A stretch of DNA of 64,000 nt from Atrina japonica. Taxonomy: Eukaryota; Mollusca; Bivalvia; Pterioida; Pinnidae. A model generated the notes under the pieces. That model searched no databases and had not been told where the DNA came from. It saw only the letters and a program-made list of their open reading frames with translations. The stretch spans positions 393,501-457,500 of the forward strand of contig BROG01000347.1 in the NCBI GenBank assembly GCA_030159075.1, in the 5' to 3' direction. Shown in pieces: positions 1 to 11,639 of the stretch; position 1 is the first letter of the stretch; each line of letters begins with the position of its first letter. Both the position numbers and the translations under genes were made by a program.

Positions 1-193
1 GGTCGATCTGTCTGTATCAGCGTGATTTCTCTTCCTGAGGACTTAAGAACCTGTATATTGGTTTTGTACTCCTTCTCTAAGACCTCTAAGCTATCCACAC
101 CTGGGAGCTTGATTTTCCTAAATTGAGACACAGTCATGGAATAGAAACCTACATTTTTTGGCGCTTTCATCTCAAAACAACTACTGAATTTCC
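1..193 (-). CDS. TEP/A2M-like gene, exon 3 (partial, runs off the window)
   Basis: The acceptor tttcttctttacag ends at 194; the exon then runs to the window edge. With the single base carried from exon 2 it reads GKFSSCFEMKAPKNVGFYSM, later FRKIKLPGVDSLEVLEKEY, and ends in EITLIQTDR plus the first two bases of Pro. The string 'IQTD[KR]P' (usually followed by IYKPGQ) is the hallmark start of the second macroglobulin domain in A2M, CD109, insect TEPs and C3-like proteins, so the family call is strong. The thioester motif (GCGEQ) and the C-terminal domains would lie beyond position 1. It is therefore not possible to say whether this is a TEP, CD109 or A2M proper, or whether the thioester is intact. 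Confidence 0.9.
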
Positions 194-530
194 CTGTAAA
201 GAAGAAACAAAAATAAAATCAAAGAATTGAAAGTCCTGAAAGGCAGTCCTTTGTCAATTCTGAATTTGTGAATTTATAAAAGAATATATATCTGTACGTA
301 CATGCACTTACTGTTTAACCTGGGAATATACATCCTTGATCTACTAAAATCAGAAATTAGTATAGGCTGTCGTTTACCATGGTACATCTTTAAACCAAAA
401 CATTTATTTGAAATATAAGAAATTAGTGCATGTTTATTTTTGATTATGCATCAGTAGAAATTTATACATTTTATGATATGTTTACACTGTCATTGCAAAA
501 CAGCAGACATACAGAGTTGGACTTAGATTT

Positions 531-1036
531 AGATGTACAGTCATGGGACATATATATTTGTCACTTATGTTATTTTCTTCTTTGTTTTATATACAACCAA
601 TAATTTTTAAATGCTGGTAAAATCCAGAATTTTACAAATTTGTACAAATTTATGGTAGATCTAGGACAATTTCATATTTCTTAAACATATATGCATTTTT
701 AAATTATTTTGTTTATTTACAGAAATGACAGTATATTTCTCACCGAATAATTTTGTAAATTCTGTAATTATTCTTTCAGTCTAATGAAATATGTCAAAAT
801 TTACCTGAAGTAATTTCATCCTCTACAGAATCATTATTTTCTCAAAATAAACAAAGTAAATCTAAATTTCAAAATGATTAAAAAAAATTAATTCAATTTC
901 CTTCAATTAAACTTAAAATATTTGAAAATATTGCTTAAATTAGTGGATTCTGTGTGCATTTAAACATTGTTGGTTTTATATAAAACAAAGAAGAAAATGA
1001 CATAAGTGAAAATATTTATGTCCCATGGTTGTAGAT
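531..1036. mobile_element. Foldback/MITE element with ~65-bp terminal inverted repeats
   Basis: The left end (from about 531: tcatgggacata, then tcacttatgttattttcttc, tttgttttatata, caacca) is repeated in reverse complement at the right end (965-1036: tggttttatataaaacaaag, gaaaatgacataagtga, tgtcccatgg). The two arms align over about 65 bases with few differences and enclose about 370 bases of non-coding AT-rich DNA. This is the structure of a non-autonomous foldback DNA transposon. It lies in TEP intron sequence. No transposase is present. Confidence 0.7.
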
Positions 1037-2240
1037 CTATCACGACTTTCAACAGATTTAAAATAAAAATGTTGCACTATTCAGTTCCCTTTACTCCCTA
1101 ATTTTTTAACAGAGGAATGTTCTTCAACAACATGAAAATTACATTGTTATTTGGTATGTAAAACCGAGTAATAAATGTAGATTAATGTCTAAATACAAAT
1201 TGGGTTAAAAGAATTAAACATCAGGTCAAACTGATTTAAAGTCATGGTAACATGACCAATGAAAATACATCACCTGGCTAGACTTTAAAACTCTATTACT
1301 GGCAGGAATCAAGTAATCACCAGCTGCATTGATGTTTGTGCTATCCAACCAGAACCACGATCAAGTAAACTGGTCTTTTATTCTCTCACGAATGAACAGA
1401 ATTTACAAACCAGGAAAGCATCTTACTAAATGTCAGACATTCACTGTTTAATCATGAGTTTGTCAATTATTACTTCTGCGAGTAAGCTTGAAAACTTAAA
1501 TAATCTATCAGTTAGGTAAAAATTCATGTTGTATGAATAAAATGGAAACGATGATGGATTCCAGTTTCTAAATAATGCGAATTAAAATGGGTATGAATGT
1601 CAAAATCGGCAAAGCTGAACTGAGGGAATTCCCCTTTTCAACAAGTGTCCTATGTCACATGACTATAATAATAATAATTCATCACAGCATTTTCAATTGT
1701 CTTTGTTGTTGAATTTTAGTTTCAATGAGTTTTCAAATTAAAAGAAATGGTGTCCTAGTTCAGGAATTATAAGGAGAGATTATTCGAATGAAACAAATTT
1801 CAAATTAGACACAAAGAAGTATTTTAATGGTTGAATCTCAGGTAACGAATTTCTACAGCGCAAGTAGTATGGGGAAGCTGACGATGCTTAATTGAGTACA
1901 CAGAAAACCCGAGGACTTCTGAGCCTGTCATAGCAATAAGGCCTTGCCTTAAAAATTTTGTTTGAAGAATCACATTGAATCTTGTGAACTGTAATCAAAG
2001 TCAATTCACAACAAAATTTTGGACTACAGTTCTGGTATTCAAAAACTGTTCAAAATCCAATAGACCTTTTCAAGTTTTTCTGTTCAGTCATGGTTCCATA
2101 GAAGAGATCCAAAATGTGAAGTGACAGACATAGAGAGCTCACAATAGGTCACTTAAGCCTTTGAATCAGGTGAGCTAAAATGCAGTTTACTGGAAAGTGA
2201 CACTTGTTATCTAAACTCCCTCCTTCCTTTCAATATAAAT
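1037..2240. other. Non-coding intron sequence
   Basis: No exon with paired splice sites and no open frame of note was found. There is a short ataataataattc run near 1667-1682. It is interpreted as the intron between TEP exons 2 and 3. Confidence 0.6.
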
Positions 2241-2420
2241 ACAGTAAAACCTGCTTTAGCAACCAATTGTGTATAAAGACCACCTGGTCACAACGACTGT
2301 TTTATGCTGTCCCCAATAGTACCATTTATGTACAAATCAACCTCTATTTAAAGACCCTCTCCCTTTAAAGACCGGTTTTCTTTTGTCCCTAAGGAGGTCA
2401 TTATATACAGGTTTCACTGT
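2241..2420. mobile_element. Short MITE, ends ACAGTAAAACCTG / CAGGTTTCACTGT
   Basis: A 180-bp block begins acagtaaaacctgctttag and ends tatacaggtttcactgt, giving imperfect inverted ends of about 13 bases. The interior is rich in 'aaagacc' words (tataaagaccacctggtcac, ttaaagaccggtttt). This ACAGTRAAACCTG end with 'gacc' interior is a common dispersed element in marine invertebrate genomes. It is non-autonomous and lies in the TEP intron between exons 2 and 3. Confidence 0.7.
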
Positions 2421-3073
2421 AGCACAAAACTAGACCTAACCTTGTCCACACTTCTATTAAGTCACATGATCTAAGTACAAACTATTGCAACAAAACAATA
2501 AAACAACAAGTCTACATGTTTAAGATTTCAATAAAGAAAGACAGCTCCAGCAGATCACTCTAAGTTTTGATTTACCAATATATGGATGTTAATATGATCT
2601 ACAATATCATCATTCATGGAACGGATTGTTTCCCATGAAAAATATTTTGTTAGTTATTCCCCTTTAGTTGCCACATCGTACAATGTAGATCAACTTGCTG
2701 GATTTTCTTTTTTAAGGAACTAAATTACATTACATTATACATGTACATGTTAGTATTAGTGAAAGAGACATGAAAACATTACAAAGATCAGTTATATAAT
2801 TCAGACCTAGATTAGAAAAAACATTATGGACCTAAATGGATGTTTTCAAACTATTTTCACCCCAGAATGCTTCATTATTTTGGTTGTTTAATTAAGGAAA
2901 ATATACATGTGTGCCTTGCAATATGGCCACTAAAAGGAAATAACTGCCAAACGAAAGCTAACAATAATCTTCAAGAAATAAATGATGCTGTCATTTTTCT
3001 GATTCTACTATTCACCTGAACATTAGCATTTACTGTTGATACATGCAACATTCAGATAATCATGTACATCTAC

Positions 3074-3252
3074 CTGCTGAAAGTGTCTTCTCTCCTAATA
3101 TGAAGGTTTTATTCATGTCCTTGTCTAGCAAATCAAAGGAAAATACAATTTCATCATTGCTGTTGTTTGATGCTTTAGCTCCAACAGACATCACACAGTA
3201 CTTGAAATTTTCTCCACTCCATAAGTTACTTGGAACCGTTAATATGTATTGT
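3074..3252 (-). CDS. TEP/A2M-like gene, exon 2 (MG1 domain start)
   Basis: The exon lies between a good acceptor (ttttcatttcag, ending at 3253) and a GTAGAT donor (3073). It is 179 bases: 1 base, 59 codons, 1 base. The translation begins QYILTVPSNLWSGENFKYC and continues with SNDEIVFSFDLLD and FILGEKTLSA. In the alpha-2-macroglobulin superfamily the mature protein opens with a strand of the form Y-[LIV]-x-T-x-P followed by 'pG' and a hydrophobic strand, which is the first macroglobulin (MG1) domain. This matches in position and pattern. It joins exon 1 in phase 2/1 and exon 3 in phase 1/2 with no stop. The upstream intron side is occupied by a short-unit tandem array starting about 90 bases away. 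Confidence 0.85.
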
Positions 3253-3344
3253 CTGAAATGAAAAATTATCGATGGAAAAATATATCTTTTTACACATCTG
3301 TAAGTATCAAAAGACAAACTGATGTACATGCAAGTATAAAAAAA

Positions 3345-4380
3345 AGACGTCTGTAAGTATCAACAGAGACACTTCTGTAAGTATCAACAAACAGACTTCT
3401 TTAAGTATAATCAAACAGACTTCTATAAGTATCAACAAACTCTTCTATAAGTAACAACAAACTCTTCTATAAGTAACAACACTCTTCTATAAGTACATTT
3501 ATCATCAAACACACTTTTGTAAGTACATGTATCAATGTTCAAACTTCTGTAAGTATCATCAAAGTCTTCTGTAAGTATCAACAGACACTTCTGTAAGTAT
3601 CAACAAACAGACTTCTGTAAGTATCAACAGACACTTCTGTAAGTATCAACAAACAGACTTCTGTAAGTATCAACAGACACTTCTGTAAGTATCAACAAAA
3701 AGACTTCTGTAAGTATCATCAAAGTCTTCTGTAAGTATCAACAGACTTCTGTAAGTATCAACAGACACTTCTGTAAGTATCATCAAAGTCTTCTGTAAGT
3801 ATCAATTAACAAACTTCTGTAAGTATCAACAGACACTTCTGTAAGTATCATCAAGTCTTCTGTAAGTATCAACAAACAGACTTCTGTAAGTATCAACAGA
3901 CACTTCTGTAAGTATCAACAAACAGACTTCTGTAAGTATCAACAGACACTTCTGTAAGTATCATCAAGTCTTCTGTAAGTATCAACAAACAGACTTCTGT
4001 AAGTATCAACAGAGACACTTCTGTAAGTATCATCAAGTCTTCTGTAAGTATCAACAAACAGACTTCTGTAAGTATCAACAGACACTTCTGTAAGTACATT
4101 TATCAGCTAACAGAGTTCTGTAAGTATCAACAGAGACTTCTTCTGTAAGTATCAACAGAGACACTTCTGTATGTATCAACAGACTTCTGTAAGTACATGT
4201 ATCAAGAGACACTTCTGTAAGTATCAACAAACACTTCTGTAAGTACTAACAAACAGATTTCTGTAAGTATGAACAAACAAACTTCCGCAAGAATAAAAAA
4301 TACAATTGTGCAAGTATCAACAAACACTTCTATGAGTATCAAACCAAGTAAATCTTTGAGTACAGTACAAGTATCAACAA
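3345..4380. repeat. Short-unit tandem array (ttctgtaagtatcaaca units)
   Basis: About 40 imperfect units of about 18-30 bases, core cttctgtaagtatcaacaga, alternate with variants such as atcatcaaag and aacaaacagac. The array lies in TEP intron 1, just upstream (in gene sense) of the exon 2 acceptor. On the plus strand every unit holds the splice-donor-like word GTAAGTAT. On the gene's strand every unit reads acttacagaag, a weak acceptor-like string. The array decays toward 4.3 kb and runs into an AC microsatellite. Confidence 0.95.
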
Positions 4381-4394
4381 ACACACTACTATAA

Positions 4395-4395
<1 letters not shown>

Positions 4396-4431
<36 letters not shown>
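4396..4431. repeat. (AC)n microsatellite
   Basis: An uninterrupted AC dinucleotide run of about 18 repeats caps the decayed end of the preceding tandem array. Confidence 0.97.
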
Positions 4432-4432
<1 letters not shown>

Positions 4433-4603
4433 GTAAGATGGTGTACATACACATGTTTGAGAGTAATACAGTATTCATCTACATACATGTATTTGGTCAT
4501 GGTAACTAGGGCAGTTGATGACCAAGCAAGTAATATTAAACTTAAGAGGCACTTGAAAATACAAATTGAAAGAAGAATGTTTAGAATGTTTTTCCTGTTT
4601 ATG

Positions 4604-6836
4604 TTAAAGTGATATAAGCTGTCACAATGACGATTTTTGTCCCATGACATATAAACGAGAATATGATTAAATGTGTGTTCAAATACATTATCAAACACAT
4701 AAAATGTTGTAAAAGATCTTCTTTTCTAAGTTATTTGTTTTATTAGAATTTAAGTTTTCCCATAACTTAAAAAATCCAGCTGTAAATATATCAGCTTACT
4801 AAAAGAGATTTTTCCAATCTTTAATGTTACCCTAAATGCTGACGTTGACAAAATCAAAACAGAAGACCCAATGGGCCTTAAGTCACTCACCTGGCAAAAG
4901 TGGTCAACATTGCAGAAAACATTTAAAATGATTGAAGGTTAAAACAATTGGCTAATAAACATGAAAAACAGTAGGCTCATTGGGCCTTAATCATTACCTG
5001 AGTGAAATGTATTCTACTGACAATATACTGAAAAGCAACCAAAAGCATAAAAAATTCATTGAAAAGGAAAATTAACCTTTTAATAGATCTTTCAAGATAC
5101 ATGTAACTCCCATAAGGGGCTACCTGACAATTTCAGCACTATTGACTTTTTTGTAGATTTTTGCATAATGAACATTTTTGCTTCTTTCACTTACACTCTA
5201 CCTATTATACTTTTCAAGATAATGTCAAAAAACATCGAAAAAAATGAAAAATCCACTTAAAAGGAGAAAAAACCCATTAGGGGCAACCTGACAATTTTGG
5301 CCCTCTTGACTTTTTTGTAGACCTTAGCATGCTGAACATTTTTGCTCCTTTCACTTTTACTCTACCTATTATACTTTTCAAGATAATGTAAAAAAACATC
5401 GAAAAACATAAAAAAAATTCACAGAAAAGGGGAAATGCATTTGTATCTCACATAACTGTCGACTAGACAACTTCCACCAAAATGAAATAGTAGATTTTTG
5501 CAAGCCTTTCATTTAAAGGTAATGGTTTTTTCTCTAGCTTTAATAATTTTGGAGATACAATGTACATGTATTACATGTAAATCAAACATTCGTTCTATAT
5601 TTAGCCATGGCAGCCATATTTGGTCCTAGCCCATTTTCATCTACAAATTTTATACTGGTTTACATGGTTATACATGTACTTCCTGTCAAGTTTGGTTCAA
5701 TTGGTCCCATGGTTCTAGAGAAGTAGTCAAAAATGTTAAAATTTTACAAAAAACATATATTTTCCATTTATTTAGGTGCCTGTGACCTTCACCTTTAACC
5801 CCATGACCTTGAAATTTTGTCAGATCCTCTGATAATTCCTAACAACTTTCTCATATATCTTTGTATACAAAAAGTCGATCAGTTTTGAAGTACCGTTATT
5901 AAACAATTTGTAATACAAATATACCCTGCGTTACTGAAGCGCCCCCTAGTGGCTCATTTATGGACAGATTTAATTTTCGTTAGCAAACTTTGTAGATATT
6001 GACTTAACAATCATGCATACAAAATTTGAAATGAATCTGATCATTGGTTCATGAGAAGAAGATTTTTAAAGATGTACTAAGTTTTGGTCCTTTTAGGCCT
6101 CTTTTAGGGTCCCTATTGGTCCCATTTCTTTTTCATTTGCGAATCTTACGTGGCTTCACATAAGGATGCTATATGTCAAGTTTGGTTAAAATTGACCCAC
6201 TGAGAAGAAACTGTTTACATGCAAAAGTTAACAGACGTACAACGGCGGAGGCCAGACCTTTGGCTATAGCAACTTTGGGCCATGTGAGCTAACAATATAA
6301 CTGTGAAAAGTATGCGTACCTCATGTTTTACAATTGTGCGGCCATGTCAGGTGGAGTTGGGCAGTTCATAATCATATGTGTTAAGAATGATAAAGCCAAG
6401 AATGCGATGGTACGAGTTAAAAATGGGTCAAAATCATTCCGTATACCTGGCACGTGGACAATTTGAGAAACGAATGTTTTGAAACAACAAAAAAGTGCTT
6501 TGCTTGATTTAGGTACATGTATGAAATGATGATGTATCAAAATCAACACAAAGGGTACTAAGAATAGAATGTATATTAACTGAAAATAGCACATGTTTAT
6601 TGGTCACTAGGTAATCTTCGTAAAAAATTACCGAAAGTTAATTTGCAATGCTCTAAGTATGGTGGACAAAAAAAAAATAACTGATATTACAGGTTATGGT
6701 TGCCAATTGTTGCAATTTTACACATGCATTTGTTATTCTAACCACCAAATTGTCTCTTTGGAATATATATGAGATAGAATATCACATAAAATGGGCATGT
6801 AAAATTTTTCACCTACGACAGCTCATATCGCTTTAA
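4604..6836. mobile_element. TTAA-bounded inverted-repeat element, copy A (with nested insertion)
   Basis: The left end is TTAA followed by agtgatataagctgtca (4604-4624). The right end, read in reverse complement, is TTAA followed by agcgatatgagctgtcg (6836 back to 6816). These are inverted repeats of about 20 bases starting at a TTAA tetranucleotide, the target preferred by piggyBac-type elements. A homologous element in the opposite orientation lies at 21133-22164 and a partial one at 55200-55413. Relative to copy B this copy has lost about 230 bases near 4790 and gained a 1430-bp insertion at 4861-6290. The interior shows no transposase, so it is non-autonomous. The superfamily call is inferred from the TTAA ends only. 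Confidence 0.7.
4861..6290. mobile_element. Nested insertion, probable AAC target duplication
   Basis: Comparison with the uninterrupted relative on the other strand (21666-21700) places the boundaries. The empty site reads caaaacaatataac; here caaaac is followed by 1430 bases and then aacaatataac. This fits a 3-bp duplication AAC at 4858-4860 and 6291-6293, though AC or C cannot be excluded. The insert begins agaagacccaatgggcctta and ends gggccatgtgagct, the hallmark ends of a very common bivalve dispersed repeat. It contains a second 'attgggccttaatcattacc' end at about 4978, a duplicated block (5130-5230 against 5280-5395), and the conserved 'cccatgaccttgaaattttg' segment. No long reading frame is present. 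Confidence 0.75.
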
Positions 6837-6899
6837 GAACCCTGCTTCACTGAAATCTTAACATATTTAATTGATTTGTTAAAACCTCCAGCCTTATTG

Positions 6900-7450
6900 A
6901 AAAGTAAAATTTTGAACTACTTGCAGCTAGGTATGACCCAGATGTGATTCATGTAGACATATACAGGAAAATGTTGCGGTAACATTGTTGCCTAATATTA
7001 GAAAATATGGACTTGTCTCTGACCGGGTGTCATGGTTAAACCTGCCTTGTCCTAAACACCAGGCAACAACATATAAGTTCTGTGGAGTGAGTCTAAAGCA
7101 CAAACTAAGGTTACATATAACCATAATAAGTGTTGTACATGTATGAGCTTGTTGGGTTCTTGACACGGGATATCCTCTATCAGTAAAACAAAGAAAAGCA
7201 AGAGTGTTCTGAACATAATCAAGATAAGATTGTCAAAATCACTTAATATCAATCTAGGTCATTCCCTTCCAGTGTATGAAATTGTTATTCAGTGTTATTA
7301 TTATACTGACATTGACACACAATCTCTCTACAGTACACATACACTTACTGTACACTGTTACTCACAATACATTACTGTACACTGTTACTGTACATTAGGT
7401 ACAGCAATACTGTACATTAGTCCCTCCACTTCTGTAATCATTTATCTATG
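6900..7450. other. Non-coding intron sequence with short ACTGTACA repeats
   Basis: No supported exon. From 7320 to 7420 the words tactgtacac, actgttact and gtacattag recur in a small irregular repeat. Confidence 0.5.
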
Positions 7451-7459
7451 TCAAGTTAT

Positions 7460-8600
7460 GTCTCTCAAATGAATCTCGTCGAGAGACATATTGTTAAATT
7501 GTTCGATTCTTTTTATTTTTCTTCTTCTTTTTCACCTTCCACACTTTTTTTGTCCACTTATTTTCTTTGAGATTGGTCGACCAATTTTGATGATTCTTCA
7601 CCTAAATGATTAGCACTACGTGTTCATGTGCAATAAATAGAGTCTTCTTTTTTCAAAAATCAAAACCGCTGCCATGGAAACCGAAAAAATGTTGGGTTTT
7701 TTTTTGCAATTCTGTGTCCAGAGCAGAACTCGGAAACCATTAGAGATATCTTCACAAACTTCATACGCATACATGTGTATCAACCTTGATACCAAGTGGT
7801 GCCTTTTGCTATTTTGAAATCTCCATTTACATTCATTTTCCTGTTACCATGAAAACAAAATTAGGTCTAGTTAAAAATCGTTGATTTTTGTGATTTCATA
7901 GCATAACTCAGGAACCCTTCAAGATATCTTTACCAAACTTCAGGTATACATCAATAAGGATGAGTAGAAGTGCCACTCAGTAATTTGAAATCATGAGTTA
8001 CAATACTTTTCTTGTTACCATGGAAAACAAATCCAAATATAGCTAAAAAATTGCAAATTTCTGTTATTCCAGTGAATAACTCAGAAAAGGTTTCAGATAT
8101 CTTCACCAAACTTTGTGTACACATTTACATTTATGAATGATTATGATTTATGCTATTTTCAACTCTTCATTAATGATAATTTTTCAGTAACCGTGCAAGC
8201 AAAAGCCAAAATTTCTGTGTTTCTGTGGCATAACTCATAAACCCTTCAACATATTTCTATGAAATATCATGTACATTTCAGCATTGATGCTTTACAGTTC
8301 ATTTTGATAGTTTAAACTTTCAATTTTTCAAAAATTTCCTGTTACCATGGAAACATTGTTCGAGCGACATTCGGTATTGCTCGCAATAGTAACCTCTAGT
8401 TTTTTCTTATTTTTGCTTTTTGTTTTACAACTGGTCATGTACATGGAGATGTCATCAACTGTAAGTAAAGTGACCTGTGATATGGTTAATGCAGTGAGTG
8501 CTTTTAAATGTGCCTGCTGTGATATTCACTTGCATTATTACAGTATGCCTAGGTCTTTGTGCAAAAAGAAAATACAAGAAGCCCTAAAGTCAATTGGTTT
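7460..8600. repeat. Dispersed repeat built of four diverged ~150-180-bp units
   Basis: The phrase 'taactcaggaacccttcaagatatctt' (shown here as a degenerate theme) recurs at about 7722, 7903, 8076 and 8229. Each instance is followed by 'caccaaacttc' and later by 'ttaccatggaaac'. The units are 150-180 bases long and strongly diverged, so the block looks like an old dispersed repeat with internal tandem structure. The 86-codon plus-strand frame at 8347-8607 begins inside one of these 'ccatggaaac' words and shows no family features; it is not called as a gene. Confidence 0.65.
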
Positions 8601-9146
8601 TAGCTGATTAAAGTAAAATGGTCGATACCTACCACTTAAATTTAAGGTAGCGGTATCCTATACATAATCCATTAATTATCCATTTCCATGACAAATAATT
8701 TTTTTTTTTACTTTTTTGTACTAGATATTCGAACTTAAATTATTTTTACATAATGTAATGGCGGCCATCTTTCGAAGTTTAGAGGTAAAAGAAAGGGAAC
8801 GTTTATTGGTCATACTGATTTAGCCTGGCTCACTGATCTGTTAAGAAACAATCACTGATTCTTTACGACAATAATATATATTGAGAGTTATTCCCCACCA
8901 TATAACTCTTGTCAAGAGAGGCCAAGAATATTATTAATTTATAATTACTCACATGACCCAATTATTTGACATCGCATGGACAACACATAGATTCCCGCAG
9001 AAAGAGTATTTTAAAAATTGAAGCGACAATACAAAGAAAAAAGTATGTAGAAGTGATAAAAGATATACTTTTTTTCTTTTTTAATTGTATCATTTAAATA
9101 TTTTTTTTTTGGTTGCTTTACAAATTCATTCTGAAATGACCTATTA

Positions 9147-10075
9147 TGGGACAGACTATAGTGGCCTTAAGGTGCTCACCTAACAAATATGGTGGATGAC
9201 ACAGGACAGACTATAGTGGCCTTAAGGTGCTCACCTAACAAATATGGTGGATGACACAGGACAGACTATAGTGGCCTTAAGGTGCTCACCTAACAAATAT
9301 GGTGGATGACACAGGACAGACTATAGTGGCCTTAAGGTGACTAACAAATATGGTGGATGACACAGGACAGACTATAGTGGCCTTAAGGTGCTCACCTAAC
9401 AAATATGGTGGATGACACAGGACAGACTATAGTGGCCTTAAGGTGCTCACCTAACAAATATGGTGGATGACACAGGACAGACTATAGTGGCCTTAAGGTA
9501 CTCACCTAACAAATATGGTGGATGACACAGGACAGACTATAGTGGCCTTAAGGTACTCACCTAACAAATATGGTGGATGACACAGGACAGACTATAGTGG
9601 CCTTAAGGTGCTCACCTAACAAATATGGTGGATGACACAGGACAGACTATAGTGGCCTTAAGGTGCTCACCTAACAAATATGGTGGATGACACAGGACAG
9701 ACTATAGTGGCCTTAAGGTGCTCACCTAACAAATATGGTGGATGACACAGGACAGACTATAGTGGCCTTAAGGTGCTCACCTAACAAATATGGTGGATGA
9801 CACAGGACAGACTATAGTGGCCTTAAGGTACTCACCTAACAAATATGGTGGATGACACAGGACAGACTATAGTGGCCTTAAGGTGCTCACCTAACAAATA
9901 TGGTGGATGACACAGGACAGACTATAGTGGCCAGGTGCTCACCTAACAAATATGGTGGATGACACAGGACAGACTATAGTGGCCTTAAGGTGCTCACCTA
10001 ACAAATATGGTGGATGACACAGGACAGACTATAGTGGCCTTAAGGTGCTCACCTAACAAATATGGTGGATGACAC
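9147..10075. repeat. 55-bp minisatellite, ~17 units
   Basis: The near-identical 55-base unit consists of acaggacagactatagtggc, cttaaggtgctcacctaaca and aatatggtggatgac. One unit lacks five bases (near 9340), one lacks 'ttaa' (near 9930), and a few carry an A for G in ggtgctc. The high identity means recent amplification or homogenisation. The 'aggtgctcacct' core resembles the 'aggtgagct' end of the local dispersed repeats, so the array may have grown from the end of one. Confidence 0.97.
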
Positions 10076-10079
10076 AAGT

Positions 10080-10680
10080 ACAGGTACATATATGTACACA
10101 TGCAGAAGTCGAAAATGTCTAAAGGTTGAAAAAATGATGTTGTCTGTATACTAATTAATCTTATTAAAAACCGATATGTCACCCTTAGAATCTACATGTA
10201 ACACAATCCACTATAGGGTCATGTGCGAATGACCTTTTACATGTAGGTGTGTCATTTTCGACCACAGAAATGCAAATTACAAGATCTTGTAAGCGATCAC
10301 ATGGCAAAGAGATGTTCACATTTTTTACATTATAAACAACACTGAGCACACAAAATCTAGAAGTACAGAATTTTTTGGATAGTTTCGAATTACCAAAGAT
10401 AAGGAATTTTGCAAACTGATGGTGTCCTTTTTATACATGTAATATAAATTACATCACTTTGCCATTAGAAAACCTTTCAACATTTTGTTTGTTGCATTTT
10501 CATTGGCCAGTCATGATCATTACACATCTATACGAGGTCATCTGAATGTGACCATAAAATGAATTGCGTTAAATCCTCTATATTACTTAGCAGAAAACAT
10601 GAGTGGTGAGAGATTGATTTTTAATTAGAACTTTGACCCCATGACCTTGATACTTTGTCACAATGATCTTTAGAGTTTTG
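10080..10680. other. Non-coding intron sequence
   Basis: No exon candidate was found. Between 10620 and 10660 a 'ctttgaccccatgaccttga' segment marks another piece of the common bivalve dispersed repeat. Confidence 0.5.
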
Positions 10681-10689
10681 TTTTATTTT

Positions 10690-10870
10690 GTTTTATGCAA
10701 CACTCAACAATTTTTCAGTTACAGGTATATGATGGCAGTTCTTAATGGTGGATGGAAAAACCTGGTTCTGCAAGTAACTATCCGAGGTGAGACACCACCC
10801 TTCCACAAATAACTATCCAGGGTGAGACCACCGTACTTCCTCAAGTAAACTGCAAACTTTCTCACAAAAT
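10690..10870 (-). mobile_element. SINE-type core fragment
   Basis: The string 'caacaatttttcagt' followed by 'ggtgagaccaccgtacttcc' and 'tcaagtaaactgcaaacttt' aligns with the better preserved minus-strand SINE at 28115-28345 and with the plus-strand copy at 44705-44950. A partial internal duplication of 'aactatccgaggtgagacacc' is visible. The tRNA-like head is missing. Confidence 0.55.
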
Positions 10871-11626
10871 CAGCTTACATTTTTCAATTCATTTAGTGGT
10901 TCTGGAGAAGAAGATTTTCAAAGGCCAATCTGGCTGAAAACTACAAACTTGGTAAAGGACCTTGAGCACTTGCTTCTTGCACAGTTTCGTCAAAATTCCT
11001 TCAGTACATGTAGTTTTGAAGCAAAAGCTGATAGTGTGAAAAATGCACCCCCTCCTTTTTTTTTCGCAGTCTTAAAAAGTTCATAAAAATTTCTAGAAAT
11101 TAAATTTCTGCCAAATTCTTGCACAAAAACATTTCTTCACCTAAATACAAGTAAACACATTAAATGAATGCATCAAAGTGAATACAGGGGGAGATAATTG
11201 AGGAAATTATGCAAAAATGAATGATGCAAAAATGTATGAAAAAGTCTCAAAAGACCTCAAAAACATGTCAAAAATTAATATTCCAATTTCTATGAAAAAT
11301 ACTTTCTTGAATCATACATCCATGTAGATCACTCAGAAAGTATCCGTTTTTCAATTCATGCAGCAGTTCTGGAGAAGAGGATTTTTAAAGAGGGGTACCT
11401 TTTGGGACCTATTCTGCCGTCTTGGATCCACCCCTGGGCTAATCTGGCTGAAAACTACAAGCTTGGTAAAGGACCTTGAGCACTTGCTACCTGTCTAGTT
11501 TCATAAAAATCCCTTCAGTGGTTTCAGAGAAGAAGTCGAAAATATGAAAAGTTTACAGACGGACGCCGAACGAGGGATAGGGAGTGATCAAAATAGCTCA
11601 CTTTAGTCCTCGGCTCAGGTGAGCTA
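10871..11626. mobile_element. Common bivalve dispersed repeat ending 'tcaggtgagct'
   Basis: The words 'tggctgaaaactacaaacttggtaaaggacc', 'cccttcagtggtttcagagaagaag' and 'tttacagacggacgccgaacg', taken as themes, lead to the end 'cctcggctcaggtgagctaaa'. The first phrase occurs twice (10930 and 11450), bracketing a 'tttctggagaagaagatttt' block, so the copy is internally duplicated or nested. Related copies lie at 20100-20520, 22350-22490 and 60590-60955. No coding capacity is seen. Confidence 0.7.
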
Positions 11627-11639
11627 AAAAAAACCAAAT

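Noticed and set aside
8347..8607. 86-codon plus-strand frame with a hydrophobic start, considered as a secreted protein
   Set aside because: Its ATG lies in the recurrent 'ttaccatggaaac' phrase of a dispersed repeat and nothing else supports a gene.
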